Shown: positions 50,962 through 59,504, numbered from the stretch's first letter. The stretch is 64,000 nt of DNA from Pseudomonas guariconensis (GCF_015680235.1 NZ_JADLJL010000004.1:186001-250000); one strand, 5' to 3'. The notes: generated by a model not told the origin, from the sequence alone. A program made the numbers and translations.

Positions 50962-50979
50962 TTCAAACAACTGTTTGAC
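50962..50979. promoter_or_regulatory. PsrA-type operator upstream of acyl-CoA dehydrogenase
   Basis: CAAAC-AACT-GTTTG (50964-50977) fits the PsrA motif (G/C)AAAC-N2-4-GTTT(G/C) exactly, with symmetric TT/AC extensions. It is 71-84 bp before the ATG at 51048. PsrA is a fatty-acid-responsive TetR repressor of beta-oxidation genes in Pseudomonas. Confidence 0.6.
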
Positions 50980-51047
50980 GCAAAGCCGCCAAGAGCTGGT
51001 CGGTGCCCGCGGTCTTTCCACCGGACTCATCACAGAGGTTCATCGCT

Positions 51048-52853
51048 ATGCCTGATTACAAAGCCCCCTTGCGTGATATTCGCTTCGTTCGCGACGAGCT
51101 GCTCGGCTACGAGGCGCACTATCAGAGCCTGCCGGGTTGCCAGGACGCCACGCCTGACATGGTCGACGCGATCCTCGAGGAAGGCGCGAAGTTCTGTGAA
51201 CAGGTACTGGCCCCGCTGAACCGTGTCGGCGACCAGGAAGGCTGCACCTGGAGCGAGTCGGGCGTGAAGACCCCGACCGGTTTCAAGGAAGCCTACGAGC
51301 AGTTCGTCGAAGGTGGCTGGCCGAGCCTGGCCCATGATGTCGAGCACGGCGGCCAGGGCCTGCCAGAGTCGCTGGGCTTGGCCCTGAGCGAAATGGTCGG
51401 CGAAGCGAACTGGTCGTGGGGCATGTACCCAGGCCTGTCCCATGGCGCGATGAACACCATTTCGGCCCACGGTACGCCCGAGCAGCAGCACACCTACCTG
51501 ACCAAGCTGGTATCCGGCGAATGGACCGGCACCATGTGCCTGACCGAACCGCATTGCGGTACCGATCTGGGCATGCTGCGCACCAAGGCCGAGCCACAGG
51601 CCGACGGCAGCTACAAAGTGTCGGGCACCAAGATCTTCATTTCTGCCGGCGAGCACGACATGGCCGCCAACATCGTCCATATCGTCCTGGCCCGCCTGCC
51701 GGATGCACCGGCTGGCACCAAGGGTATCTCGCTGTTCATCGTGCCGAAGTTCCTGCCCAACGCCGAAGGCGGCGTAGGCGAGCGTAATGGCGTGAGCTGC
51801 GGCTCCATCGAACACAAGATGGGCATCCACGGCAACGCCACCTGCGTGATGAACTTCGACGGCGCCACCGGCTACCTGATCGGCCCGGCCAACAAGGGCC
51901 TGAACTGCATGTTCACCTTCATGAACACCGCTCGCCTGGGTACCGCGCTGCAGGGCTTGGCCCACGCCGAAGTCGCCTTCCAGGGTGGCCTGAAGTACGC
52001 CCGTGAGCGCCTGCAGATGCGCTCCCTGACTGGCCCGAAAGCACCGGACAAGGCCGCTGACCCGATCATCGTCCATCCGGACGTGCGTCGCATGCTGCTG
52101 ACCATGAAGGCCTTCGCCGAAGGTAACCGCGCGATGGTGTACTTCACCGCCAAGCAGGTGGACATCGTCAAGTACAGCCAGGACGAAGAAGAGCGCAAGA
52201 AGGCCGACGCCCTGCTGGCGTTCCTGACCCCGATCGCCAAGGCGTTCATGACCGAAGTCGGTTTCGAAGCGGCCAACCACGGCGTACAGATCTACGGCGG
52301 TCACGGCTTCATCGCCGAGTGGGGCATGGAGCAGAACGTGCGCGACAGCCGTATTTCCATGCTGTACGAAGGTACCACCGGCATTCAGGCCCTGGACCTG
52401 CTCGGCCGCAAGGTGCTGATGACCCAGGGCGAGGCGCTCAAGGGCTTCACCAAGATCGTCCACAAGTTCTGCCAGGCCCAAGAAGGCAACGAAGCCGTGC
52501 AGGAGTTCGTCACGCCGCTGGCCGCCCTGAACAAGGAGTGGGGCGAGCTGACCATGAAGATCGGCATGGCGGCGATGAAAGACCGTGAGGAAGTCGGTGC
52601 CGCTTCGGTGGATTACCTGATGTACTCCGGCTACGCCTGCCTGGCCTACTTCTGGGCCGATATCGCCCGCCTGGCTGCGGAAAAATTGGCCGCCGGTACC
52701 AACGAAGAAGCGTTCTACACTGCCAAGCTGCAGACCGCGCGCTTCTACTTCCAGCGCATCCTGCCGCGCACCCGCGCCCATGTGGCCGCGATCCTGTCCG
52801 GTGCCGACAACCTGATGGCGATGAAGGAAGAAGACTTCGGCCTGTCCTGCTAA
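51048..52853 (+). CDS. Acyl-CoA dehydrogenase (large, FadE-like/phenylacyl-CoA type), paralogue 1
   Basis: The product is 601 aa from the ATG at 51048 (MPDYKAPLRD), with CAGAGG upstream. The acyl-CoA dehydrogenase domains are in order: N-terminal helices, FAD/substrate region MCLTEPHCGTDLGMLRTKAE, KVSGTKIFISAGEHDMAANI, and the catalytic Glu in MLYEGTTGIQALDLLGRKV. A C-terminal extension (~470-601) typical of the DUF1974/AcdC-like long form follows. By position it is the counterpart of P. putida PP_0368, which I recall as described as a phenylacyl-CoA dehydrogenase. It should start beta-oxidation of acyl-CoAs. A PsrA-type box lies upstream and an intrinsic terminator follows. Confidence 0.93.
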   Translation: MPDYKAPLRDIRFVRDELLGYEAHYQSLPGCQDATPDMVDAILEEGAKFCEQVLAPLNRVGDQEGCTWSESGVKTPTGFKEAYEQFVEGGWPSLAHDVEHGGQGLPESLGLALSEMVGEANWSWGMYPGLSHGAMNTISAHGTPEQQHTYLTKLVSGEWTGTMCLTEPHCGTDLGMLRTKAEPQADGSYKVSGTKIFISAGEHDMAANIVHIVLARLPDAPAGTKGISLFIVPKFLPNAEGGVGERNGVSCGSIEHKMGIHGNATCVMNFDGATGYLIGPANKGLNCMFTFMNTARLGTALQGLAHAEVAFQGGLKYARERLQMRSLTGPKAPDKAADPIIVHPDVRRMLLTMKAFAEGNRAMVYFTAKQVDIVKYSQDEEERKKADALLAFLTPIAKAFMTEVGFEAANHGVQIYGGHGFIAEWGMEQNVRDSRISMLYEGTTGIQALDLLGRKVLMTQGEALKGFTKIVHKFCQAQEGNEAVQEFVTPLAALNKEWGELTMKIGMAAMKDREEVGAASVDYLMYSGYACLAYFWADIARLAAEKLAAGTNEEAFYTAKLQTARFYFQRILPRTRAHVAAILSGADNLMAMKEEDFGLSC

Positions 52854-52872
52854 ACCGCCCGGCTGTACAAGA

Positions 52873-52905
52873 AACCGCCTGCCCTCATCGGCAGGCGGTT
52901 TTTTT
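52873..52905 (+). terminator. Intrinsic terminator after acyl-CoA dehydrogenase 1
   Basis: AACCGCCTGCC (52873-52883) pairs with GGCAGGCGGTT (52890-52900) around CTCATC, followed by T5-7. Confidence 0.95.
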
Positions 52906-52943
52906 GTGGGAGAAAAGCCAGCCCTGCGAACTGTGCTGCCCTC

Positions 52944-53050
52944 CCCCTGTAGGAGCGGGCTTGTCCCGCGATTAGGCCGGGCCCGATATCACCGTCGCCT
53001 GGCAAGGGCTTCGCCCTTGATCGCGGGACGAGCCCGCTCCTCCAGGGGAG
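52944..53050. repeat. Composite REP element with GCCCTT hairpin, copy 2 (inverted relative to 34937-35045)
   Basis: A REP pair encloses the spacer GGGCCCGATATCACCGTCGC and CTGGC, then hairpin AAGGGCTTCGCCCTT (53004-53018). The reverse complement aligns with 34937-35045 over its whole length. Confidence 0.8.
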
Positions 53051-53156
53051 ACGCAAAACCAAATGGTGGTTCTGGGGCGAGTTGGCCCGCCCGTCGGCTC
53101 CTTGCCGATGCGCATATTCATCTATTCATGTGCGCTGCCGATGAACTAAAGGCACA

Positions 53157-54476
53157 ATGCCATTATTGATCTGCCGGGTCGGAGATTGCCTTTTGTTTCG
53201 TCTATCCGCTGTACGCGCGAGCCACTTCCTGCCCTCGTTGTTTCTGTTGCTGGGGGGATTGGCAGCGGCCTATGTGAAGGACCTCAATGTGTTCTTCACG
53301 TCACTGTTCAACGTCCTGCCTACCCTGGTGCTATTGCTGGGCGGTGCCTATTGCACGGTATATCGAAGGCAGCGCGAGCTGTTTTTAATGGTCACCGTGT
53401 ATATCGCCTATTTCCTGCTCGATACACAGACCGACTTCTACCGCGATAACGGCAAGGTGCGCGAGGACGCGGCGGTGGTGTTCCACATGGTCTGCCTGCT
53501 GCTGCCCGCATTGTTCGGCCTGTACGCGGCCTGGCAGGAGCGCACCCACCTGGCCCAGGACCTGTTGGCGCGTTTCGCGGTCCTGTTCGCGGTGGGCAGC
53601 GTGGCGCTGGCGCTGGAGCAGAGCTACCCAGATGCTCTGCTGGGGTGGCTGGCCGAGATTCGCTGGCCTTCGCTGCATGGGCAATGGATGAGCCTTGTCC
53701 AATTGGCGTACCCGGTATTCCTGGGCATGTTCATTCTCCTGGTGGTGCAGTACCTGCGCCAGCCGAGGCCGTTGCATGCGGCGCAGATCATCGGCCTGCT
53801 GGGCATCTTCTGGATGCTGCCCAAGACCTTCATTCTGCCGTTCACCCTCAACATCATGTGCAGCCAGGTGATGTTGATGATCGCCGCAGCGGTGTCCCAC
53901 GAGGCCTACCAGATGGCGTTTCGCGATGAGCTGACGGGCCTGCCGGGCCGTCGCGCGCTGAACGAGCGCCTGCAGCGGCTGGGGCGCAACTATGTGATTG
54001 CCATGACCGACGTGGACCACTTCAAGAAATTCAACGACACCCATGGGCACGATGTTGGTGACCAGGTGCTTCGTCTGGTGGCCAGCCGGCTGGGCAGGGT
54101 GACCGGGGGTGGGCGTGCCTATCGCTACGGTGGTGAGGAATTCGCCCTGGTGTTCGCCGGCAAGACCGCCGAAGAATGCACGCCGCACTTGGAGGCCGTG
54201 CGCGAGATGATCGCCAACTATGCCATCCAGCTGCGTGACCGAAGCAACCGCCCACAAGACGACTCGGCAGGAAGGCAGCGCCGTGCCGGGGCGTCGGGCA
54301 ATACGGTTTCGGTGACCATCAGTATCGGCGTCGCCGAGCGCCAGATGGCCCATCGCACGCCGGACGATGTGCTCAAGTCTGCCGACCAGGCGCTCTACAG
54401 CGCCAAGGGCGCGGGACGTAACTGTGTCGTGGTGTTCGGCGAGCATTCCAGGCGTGGTGCGGTACGTACGGCGTGA
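53157..54476 (+). CDS. Membrane diguanylate cyclase (GGDEF domain)
   Basis: The product is 439 aa from the ATG at 53157 (AAAGG upstream); a TTG at 53193 with GGAG is an alternative start. About seven hydrophobic helices fill residues ~18-250 without a recognised sensor domain. A GGDEF domain (~265-430) follows: LTGLPGRRALNERL, MTDVDHFKKFNDTHGHDVGD and the active signature YRYGGEEFALVF. The position of the inhibitory I-site (RxxD before GGEEF) is TGGG, so product inhibition there is unlikely. It should make c-di-GMP. It sits between two paralogous acyl-CoA dehydrogenase genes, possibly linking fatty-acid status to c-di-GMP; that link is inference. Confidence 0.92.
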   Translation: MPLLICRVGDCLLFRLSAVRASHFLPSLFLLLGGLAAAYVKDLNVFFTSLFNVLPTLVLLLGGAYCTVYRRQRELFLMVTVYIAYFLLDTQTDFYRDNGKVREDAAVVFHMVCLLLPALFGLYAAWQERTHLAQDLLARFAVLFAVGSVALALEQSYPDALLGWLAEIRWPSLHGQWMSLVQLAYPVFLGMFILLVVQYLRQPRPLHAAQIIGLLGIFWMLPKTFILPFTLNIMCSQVMLMIAAAVSHEAYQMAFRDELTGLPGRRALNERLQRLGRNYVIAMTDVDHFKKFNDTHGHDVGDQVLRLVASRLGRVTGGGRAYRYGGEEFALVFAGKTAEECTPHLEAVREMIANYAIQLRDRSNRPQDDSAGRQRRAGASGNTVSVTISIGVAERQMAHRTPDDVLKSADQALYSAKGAGRNCVVVFGEHSRRGAVRTA

Positions 54477-54599
54477 CCAGGATTGACTGATTGGTCGCGT
54501 GATGACCCTATGTCTCACAAGCGTTGTTCGGGTACACTCGTTTTCATCTAGTGCTGCGGTCCTGCCGGATCGCCCCGACCCTGATAGCGAGAGGTTGTC

Positions 54600-56378
54600 A
54601 TGGCTGACTACAAAGCGCCCCTGCGCGATATGCGTTTCGTATTGAATGAAGTCTTCGAGGTGGCCAAGCTCTGGCAGCAATTGCCTGCCCTGGCCGAGGC
54701 TGTCGATGAAGAGACCGCCATGGCCGTGCTGGAGGAGGCGGGCAAGGTCACCGGCAAGACCATCGCCCCCTTGAGTCGCAGCGGCGACGAAGAGGGCTGC
54801 CATTGGGATAACGGCGCTGTGCGCACGCCGGCAGGCTTCATCGATGCCTACAAGACCTACGCCGAAGGTGGCTGGGTGGGTGTGGGAGGTGACCCGCTGT
54901 TCGGTGGCATGGGCATGCCAAAAGCCATCTCGGCCCAAGTCGAGGAAATGATCAACGCCTCGAGTCTGGCCTTCGGCCTGTACCCGATGCTGACCGCAGG
55001 GGCTTGCCTGTCGATCAACGCCCACGCCAGCGAAGCGCTGAAGGAAAAATACCTGCCCAACATGTACGCCGGGGTCTGGGCCGGCTCCATGTGCCTGACC
55101 GAGCCCCATGCCGGCACCGACCTGGGGATCATCCGCACCAAGGCCGAGCCTCAGGCGGATGGCAGCTACAAGGTCAGCGGCACCAAGATCTTCATCACCG
55201 GCGGCGAGCACGACCTGACCGAGAACATCATCCACTTGGTGCTGGCCAAGCTGCCAGACGCACCGGCTGGGCCCAAGGGTATCTCGCTGTTCCTGGTGCC
55301 GAAGTTCCTGGTCAACGACGACGGCAGCCTGGGGGCGCGTAACCCGGCCAATTGCGGGTCGATCGAGCACAAGATGGGCATCCAGGCCTCGGCGACCTGC
55401 GTGATGAACTTCGACGGTGCTACCGGCTACCTGGTGGGCGAGGCGAACAAGGGCCTGGCGGCGATGTTCACCATGATGAACTACGAGCGCCTGGGTGTCG
55501 GTATCCAGGGCCTGGCTTCGGCCGAGCGTTCCTACCAGAATGCCGTCGAATACGCCCGCGAGCGCTTGCAGAGCCGTGCGCCTACCGGGCCCCAGGCCAA
55601 GGACAAGGCGGCCGATCCGATCATCGTCCACCCCGATGTGCGCCGCATGTTGCTGACCATGAAAGCGCTGATCGAAGGCGGTCGTGCGTTTTCCACCTAC
55701 GTGGCCATGCAGCTGGACAGCGCCAAGTACAGCGAAGACGCCACGACGCGCAAGCGCAGCGAGGACCTGGTGGCACTGCTGACGCCTGTGGCCAAGGCGT
55801 TCCTCACCGATCTGGGCCTTGAGTGCACGGTGCACGGCCAGCAGGTATTCGGTGGCCATGGCTACATCCGCGAGTGGGGCCAGGAACAGTTGGTACGTGA
55901 TGTGCGCATCACCCAGATCTACGAAGGCACCAACGGCATCCAGGCGCTGGACCTGATGGGGCGCAAGGTGGTGGGCAGTGGCGGTGCGTTCTACCGCCTG
56001 TTCTCCGACGAGATCCGTCAGTTCATTGCCAGCGCCGATGCGGAGTTGGGCGAGTTCACCACCCCGCTGGCCGCATCGCTCGAGCAACTCGACGGGCTGA
56101 CTGAATGGGTACTGGAGCAAGCCAAGGGCAACCCCAACGAAATCGGGGCGGCGTCGGTGGAATACCTGCATGCCTTCGGTTACGTCGCCTACGCCTACAT
56201 GTGGGCCCTGATGGCCCGCGCTGCGCGGGCAGGTGAGGGCGACGAAGCGTTCTACGCCGCCAAGCTGGGCACTGCACGCTTCTATTTCGCTCGCCTCTTG
56301 CCGCGGGTGGGTTCGCTGGTGGCTTCGGTCAAAGCGGGCAGCGAGACGTTGTACCTGCTCGACGCCGCGCAGTTCTGA
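54600..56378 (+). CDS. Acyl-CoA dehydrogenase (large form), paralogue 2
   Basis: The 592-aa protein is similar along its length to the product of 51048-52853: both begin DYKAPLRD and share TEPHxGTDLGxxRTKAEPQA, KVSGTKIFI and the catalytic-Glu block YEGTNGIQALDLMGRKVVGS. GCGAGAGG precedes the ATG. The substrate range is unknown. It is separated from paralogue 1 by the diguanylate cyclase gene, and it lacks a PsrA-like box in its 123-bp upstream region. A REP-derived terminator follows. Confidence 0.93.
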   Translation: MADYKAPLRDMRFVLNEVFEVAKLWQQLPALAEAVDEETAMAVLEEAGKVTGKTIAPLSRSGDEEGCHWDNGAVRTPAGFIDAYKTYAEGGWVGVGGDPLFGGMGMPKAISAQVEEMINASSLAFGLYPMLTAGACLSINAHASEALKEKYLPNMYAGVWAGSMCLTEPHAGTDLGIIRTKAEPQADGSYKVSGTKIFITGGEHDLTENIIHLVLAKLPDAPAGPKGISLFLVPKFLVNDDGSLGARNPANCGSIEHKMGIQASATCVMNFDGATGYLVGEANKGLAAMFTMMNYERLGVGIQGLASAERSYQNAVEYARERLQSRAPTGPQAKDKAADPIIVHPDVRRMLLTMKALIEGGRAFSTYVAMQLDSAKYSEDATTRKRSEDLVALLTPVAKAFLTDLGLECTVHGQQVFGGHGYIREWGQEQLVRDVRITQIYEGTNGIQALDLMGRKVVGSGGAFYRLFSDEIRQFIASADAELGEFTTPLAASLEQLDGLTEWVLEQAKGNPNEIGAASVEYLHAFGYVAYAYMWALMARAARAGEGDEAFYAAKLGTARFYFARLLPRVGSLVASVKAGSETLYLLDAAQF

Positions 56379-56392
56379 CCCGGCTGGGGCGC

Positions 56393-56441
56393 AAGCCCGT
56401 TCCTACAAGACCTTGGCGGTTGTGTAGGAGCGGGCTTTTTT
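56393..56441 (+). terminator. REP-derived intrinsic terminator
   Basis: AAGCCCGTTCCTACA (56393-56407) and TGTAGGAGCGGGCTT (56422-56436) are REP half-units that pair over 15 bases with one T-G wobble; TTTTTT follows. Ends acyl-CoA dehydrogenase 2 transcription upstream of rsmY. Confidence 0.85.
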
Positions 56442-56482
56442 GTGGGTAGCTATTAATAAAAAGTCACATTCCAGTGTCGCTT

Positions 56483-56500
56483 TGTAAGCTATCTCCTACA
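56483..56500 (+). promoter_or_regulatory. GacA box (upstream activating sequence) of rsmY
   Basis: TGTAAG-CTATCT-CCTACA matches the consensus TGTAAG-N6-CTTACA with one change. Its centre is about 65 bp before the estimated transcript start (~56557), the usual position for Gac-controlled small RNA genes. Confidence 0.88.
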
Positions 56501-56556
56501 CGACGTGACGGCGTTTTTCCTCTTTCCTAAGATTGGATCCACAGTTAATCTTTCTC

Positions 56557-56685
56557 ACATGGACGTAGCGCAGGAAGCGCAAAGGACAGAACAAAGGACA
56601 CGTAGGATTCCTGCCAGGATGGCGGGGTGATAAGGATGTTGAAGGGAAACAGTCTGGAAAACCCCGCTTAGGCGGGGTTTTCTTT
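56557..56685 (+). ncRNA. rsmY: Small regulatory RNA RsmY (RsmA/CsrA-sequestering)
   Basis: The region of about 129 nt holds nine GGA motifs (starting at 56561, 56573, 56584, 56596, 56605, 56617, 56634, 56645 and 56656). Two are displayed in hairpin loops: GCGC-AGGAA-GCGC (56568-56580) and GCC-AGGAT-GGC (56613-56623). The segment GCGCAGGAAGCGCAAAGGAC is characteristic of RsmY. A 10-bp terminator with T-run ends it (56658-56685), and a GacA box lies upstream. RsmY titrates RsmA/RsmE proteins and so relieves repression of secondary-metabolism and biofilm mRNAs when GacS/GacA is active. As recalled for P. aeruginosa, it neighbours a LysR gene and a class III aminotransferase gene. The 5' end is an estimate from a TAATCT -10-like hexamer at 56546. 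Confidence 0.9.
56658..56685. terminator. Terminator of rsmY (may also serve the convergent lysR)
   Basis: AAAACCCCGC (56658-56667) and GCGGGGTTTT (56672-56681) form a perfect stem with loop TTAG, flanked by A and T runs, so it can work in both directions. Confidence 0.93.
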
Positions 56686-56698
56686 GTGTGCGTATTTT

Positions 56699-57622
56699 TC
56701 AGCCAAGCACGTCCAAGGGTGACATGCCGGGCTGGCGCACATCGGCCTCTTCTTCCAGCAATGTGCGCAGCAACTCCACCGAGGCCTGCTGGCGCTGGGC
56801 ATCGCGGAATACCAAGCCAACCTTCAACGGCACACGCGGTTCGCTCAAGGGCTTCCACAGCAGTGTCTGGTCATCTTCTGTAGCATCCTTTGCCCGCCCG
56901 GGTAGGATGGTCGCCAGCGCGGTGTGCGCCAGGCTGTCGAGAATCCCCGCCATATTGTTCATTTCTGCCTCCACCTGCGGCCTGCGCCCCAGGTTGGCCA
57001 ACTGCGCCTGCCAGATCTGGCGCATCTGGAACTCCTCGCCCAGCATCAGCATGGGCAACTCCGCCGCCTGGCGTACCGAGACCTTCTTGAAATCCTTCAG
57101 CGGGTGGGTATTGGGGATGACCAGCTGGAGCTCATCTTCATATAGCAACAGGCCATGCAAGCCAGGTTGGCGGGGCGGCAGGTAGCTGATTCCGATATCC
57201 AGGCTGCCATTGAGCAGGCGCCGTTCGATTTCCATCCCCGACAATTCGTAGATCTGCACCACCAGGTGCGGTTGGGCCTTGCGCACCCGTTCGAGCAGCT
57301 GCGGTACCAGGCTTGGACGCAGGGTGCGCATGACGCCGATGGCCAAGGTACGCAGGGCTTGGCCCTTGAAGTTGCGCATGGCCTCGTGGGCACGTTGCAG
57401 GCCATCGAGCAATGGCAAGGCATGGTTGTACAGGGTATGGGCGGCCAGGGTGGGCAACAGGCGCTTGTTGCTGCGCTCGAACAGGTTCAGGTCGAGGCTG
57501 TGCTCAAGCTGGCGGATCTGCTGGGAAAGTGCGGGTTGGGACAGTGACAGGCGTTCGGCGGCCCGGCCTACATGGCCTTCTTCGTACACCGCGACGAAAT
57601 AACGCAACTGACGAAAATCCAT
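56699..57622 (-). CDS. LysR-family transcriptional regulator
   Basis: The product is 307 aa from the ATG at 57622 (MDFRQLRYFVAVYEEG); an in-frame GTG three codons upstream is less likely. The N-terminal winged helix-turn-helix is GRAAERLSLSQPALSQQIRQ, and the substrate-binding domain covers ~90-295. It is divergent from the aminotransferase gene with a 201-bp shared region, the usual arrangement for a LysR protein controlling its neighbour. The inducer is unknown. Its end is only 13 bp from the rsmY terminator. Confidence 0.92.
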   Translation of the reverse strand: MDFRQLRYFVAVYEEGHVGRAAERLSLSQPALSQQIRQLEHSLDLNLFERSNKRLLPTLAAHTLYNHALPLLDGLQRAHEAMRNFKGQALRTLAIGVMRTLRPSLVPQLLERVRKAQPHLVVQIYELSGMEIERRLLNGSLDIGISYLPPRQPGLHGLLLYEDELQLVIPNTHPLKDFKKVSVRQAAELPMLMLGEEFQMRQIWQAQLANLGRRPQVEAEMNNMAGILDSLAHTALATILPGRAKDATEDDQTLLWKPLSEPRVPLKVGLVFRDAQRQQASVELLRTLLEEEADVRQPGMSPLDVLG

Positions 57623-57823
57623 AAGATCCACTTATCGAAAATGCTGGAAAAACCAAATGGCCGCGAACCCGCGACAGGCCTAGTCTATCGCTGTATTCCG
57701 GCGGCTTACAGCAACCTTTGGGCCTATTGTTACCCGCCAGGAAAAAGACTTTTGATAGGCCAGGCAAAATAAACATTTTCCAGAAGCCTTGGCTGCCTTC
57801 TACCGTGCATGGCTGGAGCCCCA

Positions 57824-59101
57824 ATGAACCTGTTCAACCTGCGCCGATCGGCCCCTGTGGTCGCCGAGCCCAAACGCGCGCCCGTCAGCGAGCCGCTGGC
57901 AGCGCCTGTGTCTCGCGAGCGGCTGATGCCAAGCGCGGAGCGGGCACCGCAGGTATTCGTGCGGGGGCAGGGCTCCTGGTTGTGGGATGACCAGGGGCGC
58001 GCCTACCTGGATTTCACCCAGGGTTGTGCGGTCAACAGCCTGGGCCATAGCCCCAGCGTGCTGGTCAAGGCCTTGGCCAACCAAGCCCAGGCGCTGGTCA
58101 ACCCGGGCGCGGGTTTCCATAGCCGTGGCCTGCTGACCCTCGTGGACCGGCTGTGCCAGAGCACGGGCAGCGACCAGGCCTACCTGCTCAACAGCGGTGC
58201 CGAAGCCTGCGAGGGCGCAATCAAGCTGGCGCGCAAATGGGGCCAACTGCACCGCAACGGCGCCTATCACATCATCACGGCCAGCCAGGCCTGCCATGGC
58301 CGTAGCCTGGGCGCGTTGTCGGCCTCCGACCCGCTGCCGTGCAACCGCTGCGAGCCCGGCCTGCCGGGGTTCAGCAAGGTGCCGTTCAATGACTTGGCAG
58401 CCCTGCATGCGGCGGTGGATTCGCGCACCGTGGCGATCATGCTCGAGCCGATCCAGGGCGAGGCCGGCGTGATCCCGGCCACGCTCGAATACCTCAAGGG
58501 TGTCGAGCAGCTGTGCCGCGAACTGGGCATTCTGTTGATCCTCGATGAGGTGCAGACCGGCATCGGTCGTTGTGGCGCCTTGCTCGCCGAACAGACCTAC
58601 GGCGTGCGCGCCGACATCATCACCTTGGGCAAAGGCCTGGGCGGTGGCGTGCCGCTGGCGGCCCTGCTGGCCCGTGGCACGGCGTGCTGCGCAGAGCCTG
58701 GCGAACTGGAGGGGAGCCACCACGGCAACGCATTGATGAGCGCTGCTGGCCTGGCGGTGCTCAAGACCGTGCTGGAGCCAGGTTTCTTCGAGCACGTGCA
58801 GGACAGCGGTCGCCACCTGCGTGAAGGCCTCAGCCGCCTGGCTGGCCGGTATGGCCAGGGCGAGGTGCGTGGCCAGGGGCTGCTGTGGGCCTTGCAACTG
58901 CGCGACGAGCTGGCCAGGGAACTGGTCGAAGCCGCGTTGCAGGAGGGCTTGTTGCTCAATGCACCGCAGGCGGATGTGGTGCGATTCTCCCCGGCACTGA
59001 CCGTGAGCAAGGGCAACATCGACGAGATGCTCCTGCGCCTAGCCCGGGCTTTCGCCCGTCTACACGCCCAGCAACACAATCGTCGCGAGGTATCGGCCTG
59101 A
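57824..59101 (+). CDS. Class III PLP-dependent aminotransferase (acetylornithine/4-aminobutyrate type)
   Basis: The product is 425 aa from the ATG at 57824 (MNLFNLRR). It is a fold-type I omega-aminotransferase: GAEACEGAIKLARKW near residue 125, the PLP Asp in LILDEVQTGIGRCG (D241), and the Schiff-base Lys K270 in TLGKGLGGGVPLA. The N-terminal ~40 residues are an unusual basic, Pro-rich extension. It is often annotated as a second acetylornithine aminotransferase. The real substrate (an omega-amino or N-acetyl-diamino acid) is undecided. It is probably controlled by the divergent LysR gene. Confidence 0.9.
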   Translation: MNLFNLRRSAPVVAEPKRAPVSEPLAAPVSRERLMPSAERAPQVFVRGQGSWLWDDQGRAYLDFTQGCAVNSLGHSPSVLVKALANQAQALVNPGAGFHSRGLLTLVDRLCQSTGSDQAYLLNSGAEACEGAIKLARKWGQLHRNGAYHIITASQACHGRSLGALSASDPLPCNRCEPGLPGFSKVPFNDLAALHAAVDSRTVAIMLEPIQGEAGVIPATLEYLKGVEQLCRELGILLILDEVQTGIGRCGALLAEQTYGVRADIITLGKGLGGGVPLAALLARGTACCAEPGELEGSHHGNALMSAAGLAVLKTVLEPGFFEHVQDSGRHLREGLSRLAGRYGQGEVRGQGLLWALQLRDELARELVEAALQEGLLLNAPQADVVRFSPALTVSKGNIDEMLLRLARAFARLHAQQHNRREVSA

Positions 59102-59266
59102 ATGGCCGCCGCGGCGTAACGAATTTCAACGAACCGTCTCGCGTTCCTGCGCATCGCCCTTGGCCAGCAGTTTTTGGCCCGGGGCGTTTTTTTGTCTGCG
59201 TTTTGGCTGTGGAACCCTTGGCCAGTGCGGCTAGTCTCTTGTGAAACCTATCAAGGAGAGCATCGC

Positions 59267-59425
59267 ATGGATTTCATTCGTATCATCATCGCCATCATTC
59301 TTCCGCCGCTGGGCGTGTTCCTCCAGGTGGGGTTCGGCGGTGCGTTCTGGCTGAACATCCTGCTGACCTTGCTCGGCTACATTCCTGGCATCGTGCATGC
59401 GGTCTATATCATCGCCAAGCGCTGA
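59267..59425 (+). CDS. Pmp3/YqaE-family small membrane peptide
   Basis: The 52-aa peptide has AAGGAGAG upstream of the ATG at 59267. Two membrane helices are IIIAIILPPLGVFLQVGFG and WLNILLTLLGYIPGIVHAVY. This is the signature of the UPF0057/Pmp3 family (YqaE), linked to membrane potential and salt or osmotic stress. Monocistronic. Confidence 0.93.
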   Translation: MDFIRIIIAIILPPLGVFLQVGFGGAFWLNILLTLLGYIPGIVHAVYIIAKR

Positions 59426-59430
59426 GACTG

Positions 59431-59476
59431 CGGGGGCCGCGTTGCGGCCCTTTCGCGGCGCAAGGCCGCTCCTACA
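59431..59476. repeat. Single REP (GCGGCCTTGCGCCGC type) with palindrome
   Basis: GGGGGCCGCGTTGCGGCCCT followed by TTCGCGGCGCAAGGCCGCTC and CTACAG. It lies between convergent genes. Confidence 0.8.
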
Positions 59477-59504
59477 GAATTTTGCGAAATAGCTGTAGGG
59501 ACGG

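Noticed and set aside
53385..56171. 928-codon minus-strand frame
   Set aside because: Runs antisense across the diguanylate cyclase and acyl-CoA dehydrogenase 2 and shows no domain.
56496..56858. 120-codon minus-strand frame across the rsmY region
   Set aside because: It overlaps the rsmY RNA and the end of the LysR gene, and the sequence is low-quality as protein. The RNA explains the DNA better.
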